Below, one piece after another: positions 55,048 to 63,722 of a stretch of 64,000 nucleotides of DNA. The position numbers and the translations under genes were made by a program. Every line of letters starts with the position of its first letter. Position 1 is the stretch's first letter. Source of the stretch: Terriglobia bacterium (GTDB lineage: Bacteria > Acidobacteriota > Terriglobia > Bryobacterales > UBA6623); assembly GCA_009841225.1 (NCBI GenBank), contig VXMF01000021.1:154583-218582 (forward strand), in the 5' to 3' direction. The notes beneath the pieces are model-generated. The model saw only the letters and a program-made list of their open reading frames with translations. It did no database searches and was not told where the DNA came from.

Positions 55048-58000
55048 TCAGTCAGATCTCTCGGTGTGCTGCTTCGGGTACATTTCGGCTATCTCGAGCC
55101 AGCCGTGGTCGAAAGTGAAGGTACGGGCATTGTCGTACGGGGACCGGATGCGGACGATTCGGGCATCGTCTGAATTCGCCCTCTCGACCACATAGAGCCA
55201 GTACGCATGGCCGTGCTTGCGGGCAGAATCGAGCTGAGTTCGAGACAGTCCGACCGGACGGTCGGTAAGGCTGCCGGTCATAGCCTTCACTTCACACCAC
55301 TGGCTCGGCCGTTTATCCAGTCCGATCTTGTAGAGATCGAAACCCGGGTTGTGCGTCGGTGTCCGCAGCCATTCGGGTTCAACCGACAGTATCAACTCAA
55401 TGGCCTTCTTCTCAAGTGCCAAACGCATAGGATGGTCCAAGCCATCGGGGTCAGAGTCCTGGTCATCGCAGTGCGTCCCGACGTATGAAACGAACGGCCG
55501 TCCTCCTACGCTTCCCAAAGTGCGCCTACGAGTTAACGCAGTGCCGCTTCCATTACGGCTGTACTCGCGGCCTCCCACCGGTCGAGGTTCCACTCCGCTG
55601 AGCTCCACACCGGGGGGTGTAGGCGGCTCTGTGACGCCGCCAAGCAGATTCTGCACTGCGTTCTGGACGTCGCTAGGACTAGTTCCGTTCTGAGTATCGT
55701 GCTCCCCCTGCACGCCGAGCCGCTCTCGAAGGTCAGCCTCGCTTGTAACCCCTAGATTCCTCAGCAGGTCCAAGACCCCCGGCTCGATGCCAGCCTCCTT
55801 CGCAAGCTGATCGAGGATCGGCGGCTTAAAGCAAATCTTGGAGAGCAAGAACGGATTTGACTTCCAGCCGAGCGCCTCGAAGGTTACGAGACTAGGGTAT
55901 TGCAGATCGCCGTTCGCGTCTGGTACCCAAGCCGTCTCATTTAGCTTCCGCACGAATCCGGCGTCCAAGATCGAACTACGAGGTTGGTAGTATGACCAGC
56001 GATACGTCGTCGAGAATATGCTACGGCCACGCCTCTCTTGTAGCTCATCGAGAGACTCCCAGAGCAGCCTTGCCTTCTCCAAACGACTTTCCGAGTCGAA
56101 GTGCGGAAGGAGTGCCAAGAGACTTTCTAGCCCTCGCAGTGTCTGATCCTGAATTGGTTGCTCGCCCGCCATGTCCTCGCAGCCTGCGCTTGCCCGAATC
56201 TCTCGGCGTTGTTCCCAATCGAGGTCGGCATCGCAGCGGATCGGGCAGATGTAACGCGTCACACCGCAGGCTTCGAGCAGTTCACGGATGTCTTCGCCAC
56301 GCAGACACGCATGAGCGTTGTCCACCAGAAGCACGCCAGCAACCTCGGAAAACAACTCCCTGAGGCGTTCCGTTGCCAGATAGACGTCGCCCGGCTTCGA
56401 GAATGACTTGGACGCATCGCATGCGTCGACAGTCTTCACGAACGCCGATTCTCGCAGTGCGTCCAGCAGATTCTCCCGCTGCTCTTTTGAATCTGTGCCA
56501 TACGCATTCAGGATTCGACCAATATCCGCTTCGTAGTCTGTATCGCTCGCAACGACCTTTCGCCGCTGGTATCTCGGCAGAATGTTGTAGACAACGTCAT
56601 CCACAGGGTTGGGCTGCGTCAGTCCAAGTGACTGCAGGAACTTAAGTGACCTCTCACTGACACACACAGCCTTACGCACGACCGGGAAGCTTGTATCGAC
56701 AGGACCTGGGAGAAATGCCTGGGGGTGGCCGTCCGACCGAGGAGGGACTTGCGAGCCGTCCTCCAGCCTAATTAGTGGTAGGCTCTTGAGTCGGCTCCAC
56801 AGGCCGGGTTGCCCGTCTAGAAATTCGTAAAGCTTGCCGACCCAGTCGTCCGGTTGCGCCTCAAGAAACTCGTGATCGAGGCGCTGGATGACTGCCTCCG
56901 GCGTCAGTTCAGCCACATCCAACTCGCGCATCAAGTAGGAGCGAACCTCGGGTGTCCGATCCTGCGTGATCTCACCGCTCAGCCAGACAAGTTGGCCTTC
57001 CTCTGCGCAAAGCGCTGCTAGCTGTGCCGGCGTGAACAGCTCTCGAATTTCCTGAGTACGGCCTAGCCGTGCGCATGTGGCGGCCACGTATCCGGTGTCG
57101 AAACGCGGAAGCAAACGGTCTGACAAGAGTGCTGACTTCGTAGCTTCGTAGAGCGGCGCGAACATACAGGACTCCGGAAATCTCAGCGGATCGAGCGGCA
57201 GGCACTGTAGTGCGGCAGTATCGAGAAGATCATTGTCCCGCAGCCAGACAAGAGCTTTCCGAAGAAGCGAAGCGGTCTTGTTTACGAGGTGCCGGTTCCA
57301 TCCGTCACTGTCTGGTACGTTGTCCCGGCTCGGAGTCGTCCGGTAGGGACCCTGCACAAGGAAGCCGAGGTGGGTCTCCACTGCTGTCGGGAAGAACACC
57401 ACGAGCGGGGAACTGCCAACGCGTCGAATGCGATCTCGTTGCGAGTCGTCTTCTCTAGCCACTGAGAACGCGAGCTCTACATGCCCCGCAAACTTCTCGT
57501 TCTCCGTCTGGACCGCTTGCGAGATGACTAGCCACTCTTCAGCTTGGTCCGGTTGCCCTCGTTGCTGACCGATTACAGTTACTTTACGGATCCCTTCCTC
57601 GATCTCTCTTGACTCCCGGAGATAGTGTCCCATCCGATCGCCGCCCTCAACTCTCCACTGGATCTCCTCGATCTCGTGCAGGAAGAGCAACACCGAGGCG
57701 TTGAGTTTCCCGAGTCCGCGAACGATCTCGTCCTGCTTGGATTCACCAGTTAACTCAAGGGGGATGCTGATGACGGTCTCGTCTGGATCGCGGTCGGTCT
57801 CTGCCACGGCGACCGGCCAGACGTAGTTCTCAATCGCGAAGGCTTCCGAACCGGAGTGGATCTCGGGCCGGTCTGTGAACGCGTAGACCGACTTGAAGCC
57901 GATCCCGAAACGTCCGATCGCCGTTAGATCTTTCGTGCTCTCCGCTATTCCACTGATGCCACGGACATCCCGCTCATCGAATGGAAGACCAAAATGACTG

Positions 58001-58218
58001 ACGCGTAGCATCTTGCCAGTCAGGTGAAACCTAACGGCGCGCGAACCCCGCCAGTCGATGCGACGAGCTAGCGCGTCCTCTGCGTTCTGCAGAAGTTCGA
58101 AAATGAAGTGCGTGCGGTCAGCGTACCGGTTGGCCAAGAGCATCGGCCCAATGCGGCCAATGTCGGTTCCGTACCGTCGTTCGTTGTCATGGCGAATGGC
58201 TTGATAGTCGCAGGACAT
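55048..58218 (-). CDS. GHKL (Hsp90/sacsin-like) ATPase with C-terminal DUF3883
   Basis: Large cytoplasmic protein, 1056 residues, likely a sensor or regulator in the defence unit. The N-terminal Hsp90-like ATPase fold is clear: FIFELLQNAEDAL (residues 38-50) is the N-box and IGRFGIGFKSVYAFTDRP (101-118) the glycine-rich lid, as in sacsin-type proteins. The middle is poorly conserved by eye. The C-terminus is a DUF3883 nuclease-like domain with Asp961 in GFDLY and Glu976-x-Lys978 in QWCEVKAM, a PD-(D/E)xK pattern. Its ATG overlaps the helicase stop (TGATG), so the two are translationally coupled. Whether the DUF3883 domain cuts DNA is unknown. Confidence 0.85.
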   Translation of the reverse strand: MSCDYQAIRHDNERRYGTDIGRIGPMLLANRYADRTHFIFELLQNAEDALARRIDWRGSRAVRFHLTGKMLRVSHFGLPFDERDVRGISGIAESTKDLTAIGRFGIGFKSVYAFTDRPEIHSGSEAFAIENYVWPVAVAETDRDPDETVISIPLELTGESKQDEIVRGLGKLNASVLLFLHEIEEIQWRVEGGDRMGHYLRESREIEEGIRKVTVIGQQRGQPDQAEEWLVISQAVQTENEKFAGHVELAFSVAREDDSQRDRIRRVGSSPLVVFFPTAVETHLGFLVQGPYRTTPSRDNVPDSDGWNRHLVNKTASLLRKALVWLRDNDLLDTAALQCLPLDPLRFPESCMFAPLYEATKSALLSDRLLPRFDTGYVAATCARLGRTQEIRELFTPAQLAALCAEEGQLVWLSGEITQDRTPEVRSYLMRELDVAELTPEAVIQRLDHEFLEAQPDDWVGKLYEFLDGQPGLWSRLKSLPLIRLEDGSQVPPRSDGHPQAFLPGPVDTSFPVVRKAVCVSERSLKFLQSLGLTQPNPVDDVVYNILPRYQRRKVVASDTDYEADIGRILNAYGTDSKEQRENLLDALRESAFVKTVDACDASKSFSKPGDVYLATERLRELFSEVAGVLLVDNAHACLRGEDIRELLEACGVTRYICPIRCDADLDWEQRREIRASAGCEDMAGEQPIQDQTLRGLESLLALLPHFDSESRLEKARLLWESLDELQERRGRSIFSTTYRWSYYQPRSSILDAGFVRKLNETAWVPDANGDLQYPSLVTFEALGWKSNPFLLSKICFKPPILDQLAKEAGIEPGVLDLLRNLGVTSEADLRERLGVQGEHDTQNGTSPSDVQNAVQNLLGGVTEPPTPPGVELSGVEPRPVGGREYSRNGSGTALTRRRTLGSVGGRPFVSYVGTHCDDQDSDPDGLDHPMRLALEKKAIELILSVEPEWLRTPTHNPGFDLYKIGLDKRPSQWCEVKAMTGSLTDRPVGLSRTQLDSARKHGHAYWLYVVERANSDDARIVRIRSPYDNARTFTFDHGWLEIAEMYPKQHTERSD

Positions 58219-61079
58219 CAGTTGCTCGCCTCCTTCGAAATGATGCCGTCAGCATGGCACAGTTTCTTCAAATCGCACTCCTTGCAGATTGTCGTTTCGG
58301 GTGTGGCCGTCACCGCGAACTCACGTGCTTGGATTCGGCGTACCGTCTCATCGAAATAAAGGCCCGCCTCTTCGACGTGCTGCGGATCGTAGGGTAAGAC
58401 CATGAGGGCATTCTCTTTGAGCGGTTCCGATGTCCAGTACAGCATCAGTCGGTCCACATGCCGCCCGTGGCGCCGTTCGAGAATATGAGCGTAGGTGCAG
58501 AGTTGACGCTCGTACGCCGCGATCAAATCGGGGCTGTCGCGCGGACGAGGTGAGGTCTTGAAGTCCAGAAGCTCTAACTTGCCATCACCGCCAAGCACTA
58601 GGTCCACCTTTCCAGATAGGATGTAGCCATCCTTCTCTAGCGAGACGTCGACTTCAGTCTGGACTAACCGGCTCATTTCGTCACGATTCTGACTGAAGTA
58701 GTTCAGCACCTGCATGAGTGCGGCGTCACGGGCCTCATGGCCGATCGGACGAACGTCGCTCAAAGTGAGGAATCGGAATGTGCGGTCAAACAGACCTTCG
58801 ATGCACGGCTCGTCGATCATGTCGAGACTGCCTTCGAGAGCGATCCGATGGATCTCTTCGATAGTCTGGTGCACGAGCAGCCCAAAGAAGATAACCGCCG
58901 AACGCGAGGGCGTAAAGTCATATTCACGAAAGAACTGATACTGGCGTGGGCAGGTTTCATAGATCTTGAGGTCACCGGTGAAGCTATACGTCTTCTTGAC
59001 TGGCGTCCGATCCCGTTCTTCGAATCGCTGGGCGGCCAGGAGGTCCTTCTTCACATATGGCCACTGTGGTAACCCGTGCCAGATTGACGCAAAGTGGTCC
59101 TTAGGTGGCTCGTGCGCTGTGAGCACCAGCAAGTTCTGGGGCCGCGAGAAAGCAACGTAGTGTAGGCGCATGCGATCGAAGGTAGTGATGCGGTCTTCAG
59201 GCTCGAAAGGAGGCCGATGGTAATAAGGGCCGAGATCCCGATCAATCTGCTTGGGGCTTGAAAGCTGTGTTGACAGTGATCCCACCACGACAACCGGAAA
59301 CTCGAGGCCCTTCGCCTGGTGGATGGTCATCACTTGCACGTGGTCTTTAGGAAAGGGCTGATCGGGGTCTTCGTACTCGTTGATGCCGCCATCGTAGAGG
59401 AGGCGCAGGAAACTGTTGAAGAAGTGGAAGCGGAGGGATTCCCGGTTCCGGTGTGTGATAACGGTGTAGTGATAGTACCTTTGAAAAACGTTCAGAAGCT
59501 TCGAGAAAATCGCGACATTGCGGGCGGTGTTCTCGTTGCGTACGGCATGCTTGAACGGATCGAGTGCAAGCAGGCGGTAGAAGTAGTCGGTGGGCCGCAG
59601 GTCGAGTGCTTCACCTTCTTGGAGTGCAGCAATCTCGCCAGTCCACTGCTGGAGAGCAAATGCCAGGGAATGCGGTACACCGAACCGGCGACCAAGCCTA
59701 ACGATGGTGTCATCCACGTACGCGGCGAGTTTAGCCACGGTGCCGCTGACCTGTCCGCGCCCGACGCCGTGCCAGCCGAACAGTACGGCGAAACACGCAA
59801 CAAGATCTCGAATTTCCGTTATTTCGAAGTACGCACGGGCCCGGGGACAAAATGCGGGAATGCCCTTAGCGTGCAGCGCGGCAAGATACGGGGAACTGTG
59901 ATCTTCACGCACGCTATGTAGGAGGAGGGCGATCTGGGAGTAATCTTTGATGACTTGATTCTTCTTCAGGAACTCAATCAGGTCCACAAGCCGTGTCGCT
60001 TCGTCGCGGCGGTCGCGGCCCCAGATGGCAACGACGGATGCGTAGTCAGGATGGGTTGCTGTGGCGCTGGCCTCGATCTTCTTGTCGAAACGGAAGCTTG
60101 CCCCGTGCTGGTTCGACCAGTCGGCTGAAGCCATCCATCGGTCGTAACGTTCCACGATTGCCCGATGGGAACGATAGTTTGTCGTCAACTTAACAGTGGA
60201 ACAGGCCGGTACTTTCTGCGGAAGCTCAAGAATGTTTCGCACTGTCGCCCCGCGGAAGCGATAGAGGCTCTGGTCCTCGTCCCCTACAACACAAAGGTTG
60301 CGACTTGTTTTGGTGAGTTCACTAAGGATTTGCTCCTGTATGTAGTTGGTGTCCTGATATTCGTCCACGAGAACGAATCGAAGGTCACGTGCTACAGCTT
60401 CGGAAGTGCTGCTACCGACGAGCAGGTCATAAAAATAGCGTTGCAAGTGCGCGAAGTCGGTTCGATTGGAATCGAGCAGCGCCCGTTCGTATCGGCGGCA
60501 CGCGTTGCCAATGGCGACGAGGAAGGGGTCGCCGGAACTGGTTAGCTGACTGGGGTCTACGAGTTCTTCCGTGACCTTGTCGATGTAGCGGCGCACCCCT
60601 TCGATTGCTGTCCATCGAGTCCTCCAGCGGTGCAGGAAACAGCCGTTCTCCGGAGGGCCGACGATTGTGTCGAAATGTTCGAGGATGAAGAGAAGTTGCG
60701 TGAGGTCGTCAAGCGTATCGAAACCCGGGCCAAGTTCAGTGAGGTGGCGATGCTGGGAGAGCTCCCGGCTACAGAGGCCGTGGATCGTAGAAATCGTCAG
60801 ATCCGAAAGATCTTCTGCATAGCCGACGGTGCGAGCGGCGGTCGCTACGCGGTCCCGCATCTCGAAGGCGGCCTTCTCGGTGAAAGTGCAGAGCGCGAGC
60901 TGCTTAGGCTGTACCTGCTCCAACAGTAGAAGATTGAGTGCTCTCAGGACGATGCTGTGAGTCTTTCCGGAACCAGGACCGGCAATGACCAGTAGAGGTC
61001 CAGCCAGATGGCCGATGATCGTCCGCTGGGCATCGTTGAGTTCAGGAAAGCGCTGTGTAATTGCGGGCGCGATGGTCAA
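58218..61079 (-). CDS. UvrD-type helicase with C-terminal iron-sulfur PD-(D/E)xK nuclease
   Basis: First gene of the four-gene unit: a superfamily 1 helicase fused to a RecB/AddB-like nuclease, 953 residues. Walker A AGPGSGKTH is at residues 33-41, motif II VDEYQDTN at 238-245, GDEDQSLYRFRGA follows, and motif V appears as VMTIHQAKGLEFPVVV. The nuclease has Asp826 in GKVDLVL and Asp839-x-Lys841 in LLDFKTS. Four cysteines, 710 (YETCPRQYQFF), 932, 935 and 941 (ICKECDLKKLC), form the pattern that binds a 4Fe-4S cluster in AddB and Cas4-like nucleases. The TTG start is the first possible codon after an in-frame stop. Confidence 0.9.
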   Translation of the reverse strand: MTIAPAITQRFPELNDAQRTIIGHLAGPLLVIAGPGSGKTHSIVLRALNLLLLEQVQPKQLALCTFTEKAAFEMRDRVATAARTVGYAEDLSDLTISTIHGLCSRELSQHRHLTELGPGFDTLDDLTQLLFILEHFDTIVGPPENGCFLHRWRTRWTAIEGVRRYIDKVTEELVDPSQLTSSGDPFLVAIGNACRRYERALLDSNRTDFAHLQRYFYDLLVGSSTSEAVARDLRFVLVDEYQDTNYIQEQILSELTKTSRNLCVVGDEDQSLYRFRGATVRNILELPQKVPACSTVKLTTNYRSHRAIVERYDRWMASADWSNQHGASFRFDKKIEASATATHPDYASVVAIWGRDRRDEATRLVDLIEFLKKNQVIKDYSQIALLLHSVREDHSSPYLAALHAKGIPAFCPRARAYFEITEIRDLVACFAVLFGWHGVGRGQVSGTVAKLAAYVDDTIVRLGRRFGVPHSLAFALQQWTGEIAALQEGEALDLRPTDYFYRLLALDPFKHAVRNENTARNVAIFSKLLNVFQRYYHYTVITHRNRESLRFHFFNSFLRLLYDGGINEYEDPDQPFPKDHVQVMTIHQAKGLEFPVVVVGSLSTQLSSPKQIDRDLGPYYHRPPFEPEDRITTFDRMRLHYVAFSRPQNLLVLTAHEPPKDHFASIWHGLPQWPYVKKDLLAAQRFEERDRTPVKKTYSFTGDLKIYETCPRQYQFFREYDFTPSRSAVIFFGLLVHQTIEEIHRIALEGSLDMIDEPCIEGLFDRTFRFLTLSDVRPIGHEARDAALMQVLNYFSQNRDEMSRLVQTEVDVSLEKDGYILSGKVDLVLGGDGKLELLDFKTSPRPRDSPDLIAAYERQLCTYAHILERRHGRHVDRLMLYWTSEPLKENALMVLPYDPQHVEEAGLYFDETVRRIQAREFAVTATPETTICKECDLKKLCHADGIISKEASN

Positions 61080-61487
61080 TGGGGCCGGCCTGACGTAAGC
61101 TGAATCTCTCCTACGCCAACACGGTCAGGAGATCGCTGACAATCCAGTGTAATGTAATGCTCTTCCAATGACTCTCTCGCAGAAGCTGAGCGTCCCCTGA
61201 ACCCTAATGTCCTCTGGTGCCGTAAGCTCTCGAAACGGGCCCGGTTCTCTTTTTTGGATTGCTACGAAGGGCATCTGCGCCCGGGAGCGCCACAAGCCTG
61301 TCCTTCCAGTCTTGTCAGCCCGTCTCAATGCTTTGGACAGCCATCTGTAAGGGCAAGTGATTGTCCCTAACCGTCGTTAACATCATCGTCCGCAGCGGCC
61401 TGCGGTCGGGGTTTCGAGCTGTCTCGACGCGTTAGCCTGTCAGGCGCCAGCCTTCCGCAACAGCAATCGAATCGCCCAACTCACAGT
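61080..61487. other. Upstream region of the helicase gene
   Basis: About 400 bases without a recognised gene; a 67-codon minus-strand frame has no family pattern. It should contain the promoter of the four-gene unit, but I cannot point to clear -35 and -10 boxes. Confidence 0.45.
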
Positions 61488-61802
61488 ACCAATGCGGCCT
61501 CACGCCCCGCCCCTCAACAGCCAGGCCAAGCTGCGCAGATCCAAACCTCCTTCCAGCCGACGCTTGCCATGGCTGGTCTGGCATTGCATCTGGAAGCTTG
61601 GCAGCAAGTCGGATTCGGTCACGCAGAGCTCCTCAGCGGCAGTGCCAGAGCGGCCAGACTAGTCGATCCATACGCTGACCGGGCCAATCTCTGACTCTGG
61701 CAGCTCCTGACCGCCAATAGGCATTTTGCCCAAGCCTACCTTGGCCAGCGGAAAGCTGCCCTCGGCCAAGCCATCTTGCATTTCGCGGGTGCAGATGGAA
61801 AC
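61488..61802 (-). pseudogene. Decayed 5' fragment of a two-cytochrome DUF1553 gene
   Basis: This stretch is similar, base by base, to two separated parts of the intact gene at 43.6-46.5 kb: first 46.01-46.26 kb (second cytochrome domain and the linker before it), then 46.49-46.53 kb (start codon region and leader). The intervening first cytochrome domain is deleted. On the minus strand the linker reads WID, a TAG stop, SGR, where the intact protein has WIDEAGR. The fragment has no DUF1549 or DUF1553 part. Boundaries are approximate, and the left end fades near 61.49 kb. Confidence 0.8.
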
Positions 61803-61972
61803 CAGAATCTATGCGCTACAGCCTGCTATCACCCCGACAAGTCCCGCCAGCGCGGAGGCAAGACCTGCCAAATGCCAGCCTCGTGCGAAGCCTTAGCTGG
61901 TCGGCAGCGATACACTTTGCAGCACGGCAAGGCCGACCCCGGCAGGCCGCCCGCGCTAGAATCAAGCCACTC

Positions 61973-63196
61973 ATGAAGTCACGAGACGCAACCCGTAGGT
62001 CGTTTCTGGGCACCGGCGCGCTAGCGGGCGCGGCGTGGACGGCCTGCAGCGCGCCGGAGGCCGAAGCACCGGCGGAACCGGACCAACCATCGTCGCTCGG
62101 CACGCCCGTGAGTCGCTACGGGCAGCGCAGCCCGCACGAGAAGGCCGCGCGGGGAGTGCGCGAGAGCCAGACTCCGGAGGCGGCATCGTCCCGGACGCCG
62201 CTGGACCAGACCTACGGCATCATCACGCCTTCGGCATTGCACTTCGAGCGCCACCACGCCGGCGTGCCGGAAATCGACCCGGCGACCCACAAGCTGCTCG
62301 TTCACGGGCTGGTAGACCGTCCGATGGCATTCAGCGTGGACGACATCAAGCGCTTGCCATCTGTTTCAAGGGTCCACTTCGTCGAGTGTTCCGGCAATAG
62401 CGGCGGCGAATGGAGTCCGGCTGGAGCGCCCACCGTCGCGCTCAGCCACGGCTTGGCCAGTTGCAGCGAGTGGACCGGCGTCCCGTTGCGCATCCTGCTG
62501 GAAGAGGCCGGAATCCAGCCCGAGGCGAAGTGGATTCTCGCCGAAGGCGCCGACGCATGCCTGATGCAGCGCAGCGCCACCCTCGAAAAGGCCTTGGAAG
62601 AGGGCATCGTGGCCTACGGCCAGAACGGCGAGGCGATCCGTCCCGAACAGGGCTACCCAATGCGGCTGATCCTGCCCGGCTGGGAGGGCAATACCAACGT
62701 CAAGTGGCTGCGACGCATCAAATTGACGGCGGGGCCGCAGTACGTCAAGGACGAGACCTCCAAGTACACCGAGCTGATGGAAGATGGCACCGCTTGGATC
62801 TTTACGTTCGAGATGGACGCCAAATCCGTCATCACGGCACCCTCGGGCGGACACATGGTCGACGGACCGGGGTTCCTGGAGATCTCCGGGCTGGCTTGGT
62901 CGGGCCGGGGCAAGATCAGGCAGGCGGAGGTCTCGACCGACGCAGGACAGACTTGGACTGAAGCAGAGCTGCAGACGCCGGTCTACTCCAAAGCGTTCAC
63001 ACGCTTTCGGCTGCCGTGGGCTTGGGACGGGAGCGAGACTGTCCTGTTGTCGCGGTGCCGGGACGAGACCGGGTACTTACAACCGGGGCGGGCGGAACTG
63101 ATCGAACAGCGCGGCCGGAAGTCGGCCTACCACTGCAATCGGATCAAAGGGTGGCACATCGCCGCCGACGGGAGCGTGACCAGTGCAGAAGTCTAG
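61973..63196 (+). CDS. soxC: Sulfane dehydrogenase SoxC-like molybdenum protein
   Basis: Predicted periplasmic molybdopterin enzyme that oxidises sulfite or the sulfane intermediate together with the cytochrome encoded next. The 407-residue protein has a Tat signal (DATRRSFLGTGALAGAAWTA). The oxidoreductase core is TYGIITPSALHFERHHAGVP, and Cys139 in VHFVECSGNSGGEW is the molybdenum ligand. GYPMRLILPGWEGNTNVKWLRRI and a C-terminal dimerisation domain (SGLAWSGRGKIRQAEVSTDAGQTW) are typical. The ATG at 61973 is chosen for the signal peptide; the frame is open to 61811. It overlaps the cytochrome gene by 14 bases. No other sox genes are in the window. Confidence 0.9.
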   Translation: MKSRDATRRSFLGTGALAGAAWTACSAPEAEAPAEPDQPSSLGTPVSRYGQRSPHEKAARGVRESQTPEAASSRTPLDQTYGIITPSALHFERHHAGVPEIDPATHKLLVHGLVDRPMAFSVDDIKRLPSVSRVHFVECSGNSGGEWSPAGAPTVALSHGLASCSEWTGVPLRILLEEAGIQPEAKWILAEGADACLMQRSATLEKALEEGIVAYGQNGEAIRPEQGYPMRLILPGWEGNTNVKWLRRIKLTAGPQYVKDETSKYTELMEDGTAWIFTFEMDAKSVITAPSGGHMVDGPGFLEISGLAWSGRGKIRQAEVSTDAGQTWTEAELQTPVYSKAFTRFRLPWAWDGSETVLLSRCRDETGYLQPGRAELIEQRGRKSAYHCNRIKGWHIAADGSVTSAEV

Positions 63197-63701
63197 CTTG
63201 CTATCGATCGCGACCCTGGTCGCCTGCGCAGCGCCGACGCTCGTAGCCCAGACCTACGGCGTAGGACGCCCAGCCACTGCCGACGAAGTCGCAGCCTGGG
63301 ATGTGACAATCGGGCCGGAGGGGCGCGAACTGCCCGCCGGCAGCGGCACGGCGAAGGACGGCGCGCAGGTCTACGAAGTGCGCTGCAAGGAGTGCCACGG
63401 CGACCAAGGCGTGGGCGGCGACCACGCCGGGCTCGTGGGCAAGCCCGAACAACTCAAGCAAACCCCGCCACTCAAGACCGTGGGCAGCTACTGGCCGTAC
63501 GCGACAACCCTGTTCGACTACACTCGCCGGGCCATGCCGTTCGAAGAGCCCGGATCCCTGAGCGCGGACCAAGTCTACGCCGTCACCGCATATATCCTGC
63601 ACCTGAACGGGCTCGTAGCGGAAGACGACGTGTTGGATCGCGAGAGCCTGCCCCAAGTCGTCATGCCGAATCGGGACGGTTTCGTCCGCGACCCCCGCTG
63701 A
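63183..63701 (+). CDS. soxD: SoxD-like c-type cytochrome
   Basis: Electron acceptor partner of the SoxC-like protein in the periplasm. The 172-residue product starts at a GTG inside the end of soxC with GGGAG upstream. It has a signal peptide (LLSIATLVACAAPTLVAQ), one heme site CKECH (68-72) and a likely axial methionine in RRAMPFEEPGSL, and ends LPQVVMPNRDGFV. It is shorter than the two-domain SoxD of Paracoccus, matching the single-heme forms found in other phyla. It converges on ychF, with 21 bases between the two stops. Confidence 0.88.
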   Translation: MQKSSLLSIATLVACAAPTLVAQTYGVGRPATADEVAAWDVTIGPEGRELPAGSGTAKDGAQVYEVRCKECHGDQGVGGDHAGLVGKPEQLKQTPPLKTVGSYWPYATTLFDYTRRAMPFEEPGSLSADQVYAVTAYILHLNGLVAEDDVLDRESLPQVVMPNRDGFVRDPR

Positions 63702-63722
63702 CAAGAGCGGCTGAAGGTCGCG

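Noticed and set aside
50275-61079. Assignment to BREX, DISARM, Gabija or type I restriction
   Set aside because: No PglZ or BrxL, no DUF1998 protein or phospholipase D, no TOPRIM ATPase, and no HsdS-like subunit are present.
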